Below, in pieces: positions 6,497 to 14,086 of a stretch of 37,201 nt of DNA. The DNA is from a virus. The notes below the pieces were generated by a model. It was not told the DNA's origin, made no database searches, and worked only from the letters and a program-made list of their open reading frames with translations. The stretch spans positions 1 to 37,201 of IMG/VR virus record IMGVR_UViG_3300017593_001763, one strand, 5' to 3'. Position 1 is the stretch's first letter, and every line of letters begins with the position of its first letter. Both the position numbers and the translations under genes were made by a program.

Positions 6497-7616
6497 CTAC
6501 ACTCCCCGCAATTACTATAGAAATACCGCTACATTTAGCTACTTGATTTTGTGCCACCTCTATATAGCCTGGCTGGTTTACAACCACTCGATAAACGCCC
6601 ACTATTTTTTGTAAGCTCCCTATAATCTGCTCTGGCACGATGTCTAAACCTAGCTTTTCACTGTGTGTCTGGGTATATTGAATAAGCGTCTCTTCGGCCT
6701 GCTGCTGAATAACATCAGAAAGCGCACTAGCGGATTTATAAATATAAAGGCTGACATCAATACTATAACTAACCTCTTCAGGCACCTCCACAATTACCTG
6801 ATCAGTCAAAGGCCTAACTTTCTCATCGTTTAAAGTTTTAGCTACTAGATCAAGCATATCCTGGTCTGGAATTTCTCCATTTTTAAGTAACGGTACTACT
6901 TTGACCGTTCCCGGCTCTGGGCTCCATACAGCCGCATCTACAATATCTTGATGTGCTGTTTTCGCCCAATACTCATAAGCCCCACGGCTTCCAGCATTAC
7001 TAAATATTTCAGGAGCAAGTTGAATGCGTTCACGTAAATGATCATCGCTTTCGGTATTATTCCCCCCATAGGTCATAGTGATATTTTCTACGTTCTGCAC
7101 ATAAGGTAATGGATCAACAAGCTGATTTATTTCTCCTGCCGTATAACTATTACCAACTTCACCTGCTTCTGTGCATTCAGCGGCCACATCAATATAGGTA
7201 CTACCGGCTGAGGCATTTGCGTCTTCTTTTGTTACAAAAATGACTTTATTATCTTTACTTTGTACCCGTGTACCAGCAGGGATTAAAAGTTCTGAGGGTA
7301 ATGCTTCAGAAAAACTAAATCGTAAGGTAGTAATAGCCGGCGTAGCAGATAGCCTCTCAACATCTAATAAAGCGCCTAAGTGATCTAAAATTTCACCACG
7401 AGCATACGCTAAAAGGTTCTGTTTTGCCGTTTCCTGGATTAAAATGCGTAGAATATTCTCACGATAGGCAAAAATATCTAAAAGTAGCCTCTCAATTTGC
7501 CCTTTAGATAAAGTTATTCCAGCAGACTGCTCATAGATATCTATGAGCTCTTTAACCTGCTTTACCCAATCAATAGATACAAACTGAGGTTCGGGCAAAC
7601 TATTAACATCCAACAT
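6489..7616 (-). CDS. Baseplate J-like protein
   Basis: A 375-aa protein of the P2 gpJ/Mu gp47 baseplate J family, a wedge component of the contractile-tail baseplate. Features seen: EQSAGITLSKGQIERLLLDIFAYRENILR (about 29..57), the RGEILDHLGALLDVERL segment, the GTRVQSKDNKVIFVTKEDA strand region, NQLVDPLPYVQNVENITMTYGG, and DDHLRERIQLAPEIFSNAGSRGAYEYWAKTAH (about 187..218). Length is usual for the family. No clear ribosome site precedes the ATG (GCTAATGTTGCAGC), which is odd in this prophage; translation may depend on coupling with the W gene 26 bp upstream. Confidence 0.93.
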   Translation of the reverse strand: MLDVNSLPEPQFVSIDWVKQVKELIDIYEQSAGITLSKGQIERLLLDIFAYRENILRILIQETAKQNLLAYARGEILDHLGALLDVERLSATPAITTLRFSFSEALPSELLIPAGTRVQSKDNKVIFVTKEDANASAGSTYIDVAAECTEAGEVGNSYTAGEINQLVDPLPYVQNVENITMTYGGNNTESDDHLRERIQLAPEIFSNAGSRGAYEYWAKTAHQDIVDAAVWSPEPGTVKVVPLLKNGEIPDQDMLDLVAKTLNDEKVRPLTDQVIVEVPEEVSYSIDVSLYIYKSASALSDVIQQQAEETLIQYTQTHSEKLGLDIVPEQIIGSLQKIVGVYRVVVNQPGYIEVAQNQVAKCSGISIVIAGSVDG

Positions 7617-7642
7617 GCTGCAACATTAGCATGATTGGACGG

Positions 7643-7993
7643 CTACCTTGCAAAATCTGCTAAAAACTCAAGAACAATTTCTTGCTCAGTTTGGCTATCT
7701 GTGATAATGCCGGTTATTTTAAAGATAAGCTTTCCTTCTGATGTGGCCTCTAATAAGATCACTTTGGTGGGATAAAATCGGTTTGAATTGGCTTTTAAGG
7801 CCCGATAAGTCTCGGCAATAATCAAGTGCCTGACTAGTTCTATTGGTTTGTCTAGATATTCATAAATACGACTGCCAAATTCTGGCCGATGAGGAATAGA
7901 CCCTAGAGGCGTAGAAAGGATAAGATAAATCTCTTGCTTTATGTCCTCTAGCCCCTTTATTGTTTCTCCTATTGTGCCTAACTTAAGCTGCAT
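7643..7993 (-). CDS. Baseplate assembly protein W (gp25-like)
   Basis: A 116-aa protein of the GPW/gp25 family, part of the inner baseplate wedge. The family core is LGTIGETIKGLEDIKQEIYLILSTPLGSIPHRPEFGSRIYEYLDKPI, with the usual 'RPEFGS' box at about 37..42, followed by the IAETYRALKAN helix. It lies between V and J as in P2. Its last codons (LADFAR) contain one copy of the dispersed motif TGCAAAATCTGCTAAA, discussed under findings. Confidence 0.93.
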   Translation of the reverse strand: MQLKLGTIGETIKGLEDIKQEIYLILSTPLGSIPHRPEFGSRIYEYLDKPIELVRHLIIAETYRALKANSNRFYPTKVILLEATSEGKLIFKITGIITDSQTEQEIVLEFLADFAR

Positions 7994-7998
7994 AATTA

Positions 7999-8469
7999 TT
8001 AATGTGAATGATGATTAGTGTTCCCACCTTCATCAATTATTGCACCCGTTGCGTGAATATTACCTGTTATATTAATATCACCTTGAATTTTCACCCCTTG
8101 CGCTGCAATAATATTCACTTCTCCTACACAATTTATATACAGTCTGTGTGCTATCCGATCATAGTCAATCACCGTACCATCTTCAAACTCTATGTGCCGT
8201 TTATTCTGTTCTATTACAGGCACCTTATCTGCCTCACTATAGATTGCCCCTAGCACAAACCCCTGTTCAAGTCCCTGTCCCAAAAAAAGACAGACCACAT
8301 GCTCACCTACATCCGGCATCCAATAGTCTTTGTCTTTGAGAGTTTTCCGCATGATTACAGGCAACTCATAAGATACCGTATCATCCACATCAACCATCTG
8401 TACACGCACAGTGGCTTTATCCGGATAGGTCTGTGTTACTATTCCAACTCTGACCAGTTCTCTTAGCAT
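7999..8469 (-). CDS. Baseplate spike protein V with HxH tip
   Basis: A 156-aa P2 gpV/Mu gp45-like spike. The N-terminal OB-fold reads LVRVGIVTQTYPDKATVRVQMVD...LPVIMRKTLKDKDYWMPDVGEHVVCLFLG (about 5..65). It is followed by a triple-strand beta-helix segment (RLYINCVGEVNIIAAQGVKIQGDINITGNIHATGA). The protein ends NTNHHSH, and the His-x-His apex is the iron-binding tip known in P2 gpV-type membrane-piercing spikes. It overlaps the hub gene D by 7 bp. Confidence 0.94.
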   Translation of the reverse strand: MLRELVRVGIVTQTYPDKATVRVQMVDVDDTVSYELPVIMRKTLKDKDYWMPDVGEHVVCLFLGQGLEQGFVLGAIYSEADKVPVIEQNKRHIEFEDGTVIDYDRIAHRLYINCVGEVNIIAAQGVKIQGDINITGNIHATGAIIDEGGNTNHHSH

Positions 8470-9461
8470 CTGCGCATCTTAATTGTTGTTATATAACCCT
8501 CATTTTTATTCAGGTTATGTCTTGCCTCTTCTATAAGATATTCTGCTGAAAACATTCCAAAACCAAACAGCTTTACTTTCGCTCCTGCTACCAAAAAAGG
8601 ATCTCCTGTCAAGGTCAGCTCTGCTATTGTTTGCAGCCTGTTTGCCCGTCTAAGCTCTGCTCGGGCTCGCTCAATGGCCTGCTGTAAATTTTCCACACGC
8701 TCTGAAATCTTTAAATAATCACCTGTAACTACATCAATAGGTTCCTCTTCTATATAACTTAATTCCTGTTTTTTAACCGGGTCCCAATACTTTACCATAC
8801 AGCCCTTATAAATTTTATGCGTTTTATCAAAAAATGAATAGCTCTTAAGCCCTGATTTTCCCCGTTCAATCGTGGCTACAATCTGGTATTTCTCAAGCTC
8901 TTCCTTTCTAACAAAGATAAACTTGCCGTGATCTATCTTGGTATAATAACCATACTTATCAGCCAATTCCCGCACAAAGTTTAGATCACTCTTCTCTTTT
9001 TGATCCAGCCGCTTAAACTCAATTTCAGGTCCAACCTTTACCTGAGCATCAAGGCCATGCTCACTGGCAATTTGGAGAACAATGCCAGATAATTTTATAC
9101 TTTCCCAAGCTCTTGTTTTAAGCTGACGCAAACCCTTCTTAATAAAGGCCGAAAGCCCCTTTACCCGCATTATATCAGGTGGGCCGCTGGATTCTACTTC
9201 ATCTATCTCAAAAATACCTGCTTTAAGCCACTTTTCTTCATCTTCTTTTATTCCAATTTTAACTTCTAGCTGGTCTCCCTTTTGCGGATACCAGGCGCTT
9301 TTCCATTTATCGTTTCTGTCCTCAAAAATAAGTTCAATTTCATCACTTTTGCCATGCAGATAATCTGTATAGTTAAGGCTAATAAGATATGGCACAACAT
9401 CTCTACTTACGTCCTTCCCGGTCCAGATAATTTGATAAAGCGGTTCTCTCAGCGCTTCCAC
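8463..9461 (-). CDS. Tail hub protein D (late control D / gp27-like)
   Basis: A 332-aa P2 gpD family protein, the central baseplate hub that holds the spike. The N-terminus is YQIIWTGKDVSRDVVPYLISLNYTDYLHGKSDEIELIFED (about 7..46), followed by the WYPQKGDQLEVKIG strand pair and, in the middle, KGLRQLKTRAWESIKLSGIVLQIASEHGL. DLNFVRELADKYGYYTKIDHGKFIF (about 160..184) and the terminal FSAEYLIEEARHNLNKNEGYITTIKMRR are also family-typical. Length agrees with the family. It overlaps X by 13 bp. Confidence 0.93.
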   Translation of the reverse strand: MEALREPLYQIIWTGKDVSRDVVPYLISLNYTDYLHGKSDEIELIFEDRNDKWKSAWYPQKGDQLEVKIGIKEDEEKWLKAGIFEIDEVESSGPPDIMRVKGLSAFIKKGLRQLKTRAWESIKLSGIVLQIASEHGLDAQVKVGPEIEFKRLDQKEKSDLNFVRELADKYGYYTKIDHGKFIFVRKEELEKYQIVATIERGKSGLKSYSFFDKTHKIYKGCMVKYWDPVKKQELSYIEEEPIDVVTGDYLKISERVENLQQAIERARAELRRANRLQTIAELTLTGDPFLVAGAKVKLFGFGMFSAEYLIEEARHNLNKNEGYITTIKMRRC

Positions 9462-9670
9462 GGTGGTAACTCCTCTGGATAGGTAGGTTCAATATCTAGA
9501 TCAGGGATGTTCAGTACAATGCCAGCCGGCAAAATAAATGCCCTTTTAACCTCATCAGACAAATCCGAATTGGCCCTTATAATCTCCTTATAATAATCTG
9601 GGTGGCCATAAAATTTATAACTGATCTGATCCCATCTATCTCCCTGAATCGTTCGATAAATCCGGGGCAT
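9449..9670 (-). CDS. Tail protein X (LysM-like)
   Basis: A 73-aa P2 gpX-type protein with the LysM-like reading YRTIQGDRWDQISYKFYGHPDYYKEIIRANSDL and ILPAGIVLNIPDL. It is a small hub-associated tail protein, usual length about 70 aa. It sits between U and D, with its start one base from the U stop and 13 bp overlap with D. Confidence 0.92.
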   Translation of the reverse strand: MPRIYRTIQGDRWDQISYKFYGHPDYYKEIIRANSDLSDEVKRAFILPAGIVLNIPDLDIEPTYPEELPPWKR

Positions 9671-10054
9671 TTAATAATACTCCTTAAGAGTTACTTCAAA
9701 CTCAACTACCCTGAGCTTCCCTTTGGCACTTACATTTTTCCAAGTTTCCTGTATTTTCTCAATCACAAACTCCCCCAATGTTTCATTACCAATCACCAGC
9801 ACTAACGGTTCTTTTTTATCTGCTTCTGCAATCAATTTGTCTATTTCTGTCTTTGGATCACAAAACCAATCAAAAAATTTGCCTTTGAAAGTAATTTTAT
9901 CAAGCTGTCTACCCAGCCACTGCAGGCGTGATTTGTCTTTGGCAATCTCATGCTCGGCGTATTTCCAGATATGCTCACGTGACAATTCAGTGACTGAACG
10001 TGCATAATCACTGGATATCTGGAACGCGATACTGCCTAAAGCCCCCCATTGCAT
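9671..10054 (-). CDS. Tail protein U
   Basis: A 127-aa P2 gpU-type protein: MQWGALGSIAFQISSDYARSVTELSREHIWKYAEHEIAKDKSRLQWLGRQLDKITFKGKF, with LGEFVIEKIQETWKNVSAKGKLRVVEFEVTLKEY near the end. This family is a short tail-completion protein with a LysM-associated role near the tube end. The start overlaps the tape-measure stop by one base. Confidence 0.92.
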   Translation of the reverse strand: MQWGALGSIAFQISSDYARSVTELSREHIWKYAEHEIAKDKSRLQWLGRQLDKITFKGKFFDWFCDPKTEIDKLIAEADKKEPLVLVIGNETLGEFVIEKIQETWKNVSAKGKLRVVEFEVTLKEYY

Positions 10055-12900
10055 TACCAGCTCACCCTTTCTTTATTGTAGAAATACCGCTCAATGATTC
10101 GTTTGATAGCCTCTTCTGTTACTGTGCCAATTTGTTTAGCAATCTCCTTTTCCTCTTTTCCTTCTATATTAACATGTTGAGTAAAGGAAATATGAATTGA
10201 TGCACCCGCTGAAGCTAAGGCAGGCCTGGGAGAAATAGGTGCAGTAATTGCCTTCACTGCTGGCATGGCAAGTTTCTCAAAATCAAACCGTACAGGTGCC
10301 GTGATAGCAGCCAGGCTCCTGGGCAGAGTAAGGCGCTCTTTAATAAAACGCACTCTGGCCGTAATGTCTGCCAATCGCCTGGGAATATCAAACCTTTCTT
10401 TAATAAACCTAATCGGTGCTGTAATGGCTGAAAGTGTTTTAGGAAGGCTTAAATGCTCCTTCACAAATTTAACCGGTGCAGTAATTGCCTTCACTGCTGG
10501 CATGGCAAGGTTTTTAAAAAATTGCACCGGTGCGCTAAAGGCACTGATTTTCTGTAACAGATGCTTTATACGCATCAAAAGTGGGTCCGGCTTTATGGCC
10601 TCGGCAATCGTTTGAATGATCCGCACCCGATGCAGATCAGCCAGGGGCCCCTCTTTGGCAGGGCTAAAAGGCAGCAGGTTACGTATCTTATGCGCCACCC
10701 ATCTCATGGCATGCACCGGGGCCATGATATACGATTTCATTCCATGCCATAAGGTCAATATAATCTTTCTGCCTGCCTCAGTTAAATCAATACTCTTTGC
10801 AAAATTTACCAGTGCCCTGATGGCATGATAGGCCATCCCCAAAGGCGTCAGGTTAAACGCAATATAAAGACTTTTAGCAAAGGCCTTCTTTAAAACCTCC
10901 CAATGCGCCTTCAGTTTAGAAATACCCCAGCTAATTAGTTTGATGGGAATCAGCACAGGGCATAAACCATATACCAACATCTGCCCGGCAATTTTACCCA
11001 CTTGTCCTAAGGTTTTCAGCGCCCCGGCACTGGCATGAATAGGTCTAAATAACCAGGCAATAGCACTACCAATGGCTTTAACCAAACGCCAGAGAAGAAG
11101 CAATGGCGACAGCACAACTTTAAAAAGCGGTGCCAATGGTGCAAGGGCGTTTTTGATGCCCGCAAACACACCCACAAAGAAGGCCTTAATTGGCCCCCAG
11201 AATTTATAAATCAAAATGGCCGCCCCGGCCAATGCCAATCCAATCCAGCCAATAGGAGATGTCAGCAAGGAAATGGCAAAGGCCCGCATTGCCAGGATAG
11301 CACTTTTTATCCCATTTATCATATTAAGCGCAAATGCCCTACTAAGGCCAATGATACCGCCCTGGGCAGCAATTGTAGCCCGAAGTGATGACCACTGGGC
11401 AAGCGTCCAGGCCTTTATGGCCGTGACTCCCTCCCAAAAACGATATTTCAATCTTAAAAGCTGAAAATCAAGAAAGTTTAATATTCCTCCTCTATACTTT
11501 ATGGCCGCATAAAATCGCCCTAAAACACTCCCCGCCTCAAAGACACGACCCGAAAACCCGATAAAGGCCTTTCCGATTTTGGCCAGTGCCTGCAAGCCAT
11601 AGCCTGAGAGCATGTAAAAACCGCCTATCAAAGATAAAAGCGGTCCTAAAACACCCAAAACCCCAGCCGTTATTGCAAAGAAAGTAACCCCAATTTTGGT
11701 AAGAAATTTATGCGATTTAGCAAACTTGTCTATAGCATTGGTTAAACGCACAACAAAACTAACCCCTTTATTGATCAGGGGCAAAATATAAGTTGCTAAC
11801 TGCATTTTTACGGCAATAAGGTTGTTCTGCATAATCTGTAACTGCATAGCCGCCGATGACTCAAAAAGGGCCTGGGCCTTTGCTGCCGCACCAGCAGAGT
11901 TTGCCACCATCTGCTGTGCTTTTTTAAGTGCTTCTATTTTATTAGAAAGTAGAATAACTGTCCTTAAACCCTCCTCTCCAAAAGCCTTTTGAAAAGCTTG
12001 TTGCTCTTCGTTAGAAAGCCTAGTTAAATCACCATAAACTTGCCTGATGTTCTCAAGTGTCTTTATAAAGTCAAGACTGCCATCAGCGGTTCTGGCTATT
12101 TGAAATCCTAGTTTTTCTGATCCTCTAATCAACTGTCTTAAACTTGCCGCCAAAGCCGTGCCAGCCATAGAACCCTGAAGCCCAGAGGTATTTAACATAC
12201 CCACGGCTGTGTTTAACTGCTCAATGCTCATTCTAAATTGTAAGGCCGATGGAATAGCATATTTTAGGCCTTCTGCTAATTGGCTAAGATCCTTAATTTG
12301 GAAAAGCTGCTGAGTTTTAGTGATGACATCACCTATTCGCTGCATTTCTCTTTGTGCATCAGCCGCTTTATTGCCCATGTTGTTGTAAACCATTGCCACA
12401 AGATTAGCCGCCTCAATGTGATCCCCCATCGTTGCTGTTGCTACAGTCATAGCTGTTTTTGTTGCTTCAATAGCAGCCTTTTCATTTAAACCCGCCGAAA
12501 GCATCATATATGTGGCGTTAATAAAATCCTGAGCTGTATCCTTATGTGCTTTAGACCAATTTATACCAGCCTGCTGCACCCGTTTTGTCGCTTCAGTAAT
12601 TTGCTGCATATTATACCCGGTAGCCTGAAACATCGTAGCCACTTTAGCAATCGCATTATCCGCTTCTAATGCTGGCCCTACTAGACCACGCAAGGCAGAA
12701 TTCATCTGAGTTGATGCCCCACTGACCAATGCTCCCGCTAACGAAATACGTTCACCGGTAGCCCTGAGTTGCTCTCCCATCTGTGCTGCTTTTTGCACTG
12801 CATTAGTGAATCGCTTCACCTGTCTGGTCATTTCAGTCATTGGTCGGGTGAGGCGGTCATAGGCCGTAAAAAGCAGAGCTACCTTGAAAACATCTTCCAT
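10054..12900 (-). CDS. Tail tape measure protein
   Basis: A 948-aa protein that sets tail length and helps DNA ejection. The N-terminal 400 residues match the TP901-type tape-measure core (TRQVKRFTNAVQKAAQMGEQLRATGERISLAGALVSG; ATMFQATGYNMQQITEATKRVQQAG; AMTVATATMGDHIEAANLVAMVYNNMG). Hydrophobic stretches follow at about 405..435 (FFAITAGVLGVLGPLLSLIG) and 545..580. The C-terminus (about 790..900) has repeats of about 27 aa around xITAPV(R/K)FxKExLxLPxxL; at DNA level 10238..10272 and 10475..10509 are identical. The start has GGAAGGA upstream. By P2 order it follows E/E' and precedes U. Confidence 0.94.
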   Translation of the reverse strand: MEDVFKVALLFTAYDRLTRPMTEMTRQVKRFTNAVQKAAQMGEQLRATGERISLAGALVSGASTQMNSALRGLVGPALEADNAIAKVATMFQATGYNMQQITEATKRVQQAGINWSKAHKDTAQDFINATYMMLSAGLNEKAAIEATKTAMTVATATMGDHIEAANLVAMVYNNMGNKAADAQREMQRIGDVITKTQQLFQIKDLSQLAEGLKYAIPSALQFRMSIEQLNTAVGMLNTSGLQGSMAGTALAASLRQLIRGSEKLGFQIARTADGSLDFIKTLENIRQVYGDLTRLSNEEQQAFQKAFGEEGLRTVILLSNKIEALKKAQQMVANSAGAAAKAQALFESSAAMQLQIMQNNLIAVKMQLATYILPLINKGVSFVVRLTNAIDKFAKSHKFLTKIGVTFFAITAGVLGVLGPLLSLIGGFYMLSGYGLQALAKIGKAFIGFSGRVFEAGSVLGRFYAAIKYRGGILNFLDFQLLRLKYRFWEGVTAIKAWTLAQWSSLRATIAAQGGIIGLSRAFALNMINGIKSAILAMRAFAISLLTSPIGWIGLALAGAAILIYKFWGPIKAFFVGVFAGIKNALAPLAPLFKVVLSPLLLLWRLVKAIGSAIAWLFRPIHASAGALKTLGQVGKIAGQMLVYGLCPVLIPIKLISWGISKLKAHWEVLKKAFAKSLYIAFNLTPLGMAYHAIRALVNFAKSIDLTEAGRKIILTLWHGMKSYIMAPVHAMRWVAHKIRNLLPFSPAKEGPLADLHRVRIIQTIAEAIKPDPLLMRIKHLLQKISAFSAPVQFFKNLAMPAVKAITAPVKFVKEHLSLPKTLSAITAPIRFIKERFDIPRRLADITARVRFIKERLTLPRSLAAITAPVRFDFEKLAMPAVKAITAPISPRPALASAGASIHISFTQHVNIEGKEEKEIAKQIGTVTEEAIKRIIERYFYNKERVSW

Positions 12901-12933
12901 TTGTGCTATCCTTCCTTAAAGGAGGCTTTAATA

Positions 12934-13137
12934 ATGTGGCATTTTTTAAGTGTTTTCTTCATCTTCTTTGGTATTGGTGCAGTTTTAGGTCTTGTCTATG
13001 CCCTTATGCGTGGACTACCCTTTATCTTTCGTAGCTTTAAAATCCTTTATCAGGCATTTCAAGAGGGCTGGCGGTCTGGTGTTGTTCAGTCTCAACTAAC
13101 TCATTTACCTTCTGTGCCCAAAAGAAAAATTCACTAA
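12934..13137 (+). CDS. Small membrane protein on the opposite strand inside the tail operon (candidate)
   Basis: ATG at 12934 is preceded by TTAAAGGAGGC, a strong ribosome site with 8-base spacing. The 67-aa product (MWHFLSVFFIFFGIGAVLGL...) has one long hydrophobic helix (about 4..27), then a basic amphipathic part (RGLPFIFRSFKILYQAFQEGWRSG) and a basic end (VPKRKIH). Minus-strand frames over 12901..13036 are full of stops, so nothing else explains this gap. The last 100 bp are antisense to the E' extension of the tail chaperone. Possible roles are superinfection exclusion or another lysogenic function; none is shown. A shadow ORF is not excluded. Confidence 0.45.
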   Translation: MWHFLSVFFIFFGIGAVLGLVYALMRGLPFIFRSFKILYQAFQEGWRSGVVQSQLTHLPSVPKRKIH

Positions 13138-13446
13138 TATCCATTTCCATTACTTCTCTATATCCCCAGCCGGTGTAACGGCTGATGGTAATGGCCGTCC
13201 AAGCATAGTCGGTAAAGGGACACCAGACATGACCTCATTTTGCAGTGTCATATAATCAGATAAGTCTAACTCTAAAATATCTTCATAGGCCTTTTTCTGG
13301 CCATCAAAAACACATAAAACTGACATCAAAGCCGCAATCACTTCTTCTGGCTCACGCGCCATTTTCTGTGCCGTGATCAGGTCACGGCCTTTACCATTCT
13401 TTATTTTAACCTTTTTACCAGATACAGGCAGCACAATCTCTCTCAT
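13037..13446 (-). CDS. Tail assembly chaperone, -1 frameshift product (gpE+E'-like)
   Basis: Ribosomes that slip -1 at C CCT TTA (13213..13219) leave the 98-aa frame and continue to a stop at 13037, giving a protein of about 136 aa. The extension reads TDYAWTAITISRYTGWGYREVMEMDISEFFFWAQKVNELVETEQ, a compact domain ending in a tryptophan-containing helix like P2 E' and other tail-chaperone extensions. The -1 frame has a TGA a few codons upstream of the slip site, so the overlap window is short and includes the heptamer. Frameshifting at this locus is conserved in tailed phages, where the long form binds the tape measure. Confidence 0.85.
13150..13446 (-). CDS. Tail assembly chaperone, short form (P2 gpE / Mu gp41-like)
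   Basis: A 98-aa protein: MREIVLPVSGKKVKIKNGKGRDLITAQKMAREPEEVIAALMSVLCVFDGQKKAYEDILELDLSDYMTLQNEVM. This matches the Mu gp41/P2 gpE family of tail chaperones, which keep the tape measure soluble during tail assembly. It lies between the tube and the tape measure as expected. The zero-frame stop TAA at 13150 is passed by the frameshifted form listed separately. Confidence 0.93.
   Translation of the reverse strand: MREIVLPVSGKKVKIKNGKGRDLITAQKMAREPEEVIAALMSVLCVFDGQKKAYEDILELDLSDYMTLQNEVMSGVPLPTMLGRPLPSAVTPAGDIEK
13213..13219 (-). promoter_or_regulatory. -1 ribosomal slippery heptamer C CCT TTA
   Basis: In the zero frame the codons are GTC CCT TTA CCG, so the heptamer fits X XXY YYZ exactly. 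A slip here enters the open E' frame. No strong downstream hairpin was evident by eye. Confidence 0.75.
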
Positions 13447-13449
13447 CTA

Positions 13450-13971
13450 TTATCCTCCTAAAGTTGATTTTATCTCTGTCAGGATGTCCTGGCCTTTGAC
13501 TTTATAGATGTAATTAAACTGATCAATCTCCACTATCTCCTGTCCATCAATCTCAAGCTTAAAATAATGTGCTGCATAAGAGGCCTCAGATTCCACATCA
13601 GATGCTTGTTTAAAATCACTCAGTTTGATCTTTTTAAAAAAAGCCCTTATAGTCACTTTGACTGGATAGGTCTTCATCTCCCCTGTGCTAGGGTCATATT
13701 TCTGAATAGCTGCCCTGGCATCAAGAAGTGGCGCCTTTTGTGGATTATAAAGCACATTCGCTGCATCAGCCGTCATGGACTTAAATTTGATTGTGCCTTC
13801 CATTTTGTCCGTATGCCCGATTACCGGCACTTCCACCGTACCCGAAACGCCAAAAGCAGCATAGTCTACCATTTTCTGTGCAATTTCAGGTAGACTTACC
13901 TCTGCCTTCCCTAGCCAGTTGGCCCCATCCACATAAATATTGGCATCGTTTAAAACGTTTGGAACCTCCAT
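13450..13971 (-). CDS. Major tail tube protein (P2 FII-like)
   Basis: A 173-aa protein, the same size as P2 FII (172 aa). It begins MEVPNVLNDANIYVDGANWLGKAEVSLPEIAQKMVDYAAFGVSGTVEVPVIGHTDKMEGTIKFKSM and ends with FKLEIDGQEIVEIDQFNYIYKVKGQDILTEIKSTLGG, both family-typical. It polymerises inside the sheath. It is preceded by AGGAGG and follows the sheath gene with a small ORF between. Confidence 0.94.
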   Translation of the reverse strand: MEVPNVLNDANIYVDGANWLGKAEVSLPEIAQKMVDYAAFGVSGTVEVPVIGHTDKMEGTIKFKSMTADAANVLYNPQKAPLLDARAAIQKYDPSTGEMKTYPVKVTIRAFFKKIKLSDFKQASDVESEASYAAHYFKLEIDGQEIVEIDQFNYIYKVKGQDILTEIKSTLGG

Positions 13972-13972
13972 T

Positions 13973-14086
13973 TTATCCTCCTATTTTAAAGCTTATTTCT
14001 GTATTAAGATTGTAAACCCTCTCAAACTTCTTTAATGCCTCAAATGAACAACCGCATTTACACACAAACTTTATCCTTTCAAACAC
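13973..14086 (-). CDS. Tiny Cys-rich ORF between sheath and tube genes (candidate)
   Basis: GTG at 14086 overlaps the TAG of the sheath gene by one base and has GGGGGTGAG just upstream. The 37-aa product reads MFERIKFVCKCGCSFEALKK and on to a Gly-Gly end, with a CKCGC cluster but no second cysteine pair. It fills the only space between the two genes, and its stop lies one base before the tube start codon. It recalls one half of the Mu Com zinc-finger, but similarity is too short to call. Confidence 0.4.
   Translation of the reverse strand: MFERIKFVCKCGCSFEALKKFERVYNLNTEISFKIGG

Noticed and set aside
10238-10509. 35-bp repeats in the tape-measure gene as a mobile or DGR-type repeat
   Set aside because: They are in-frame parts of a protein repeat (ITAPV...), explained by internal duplication in the tape measure; no mismatches at A positions.
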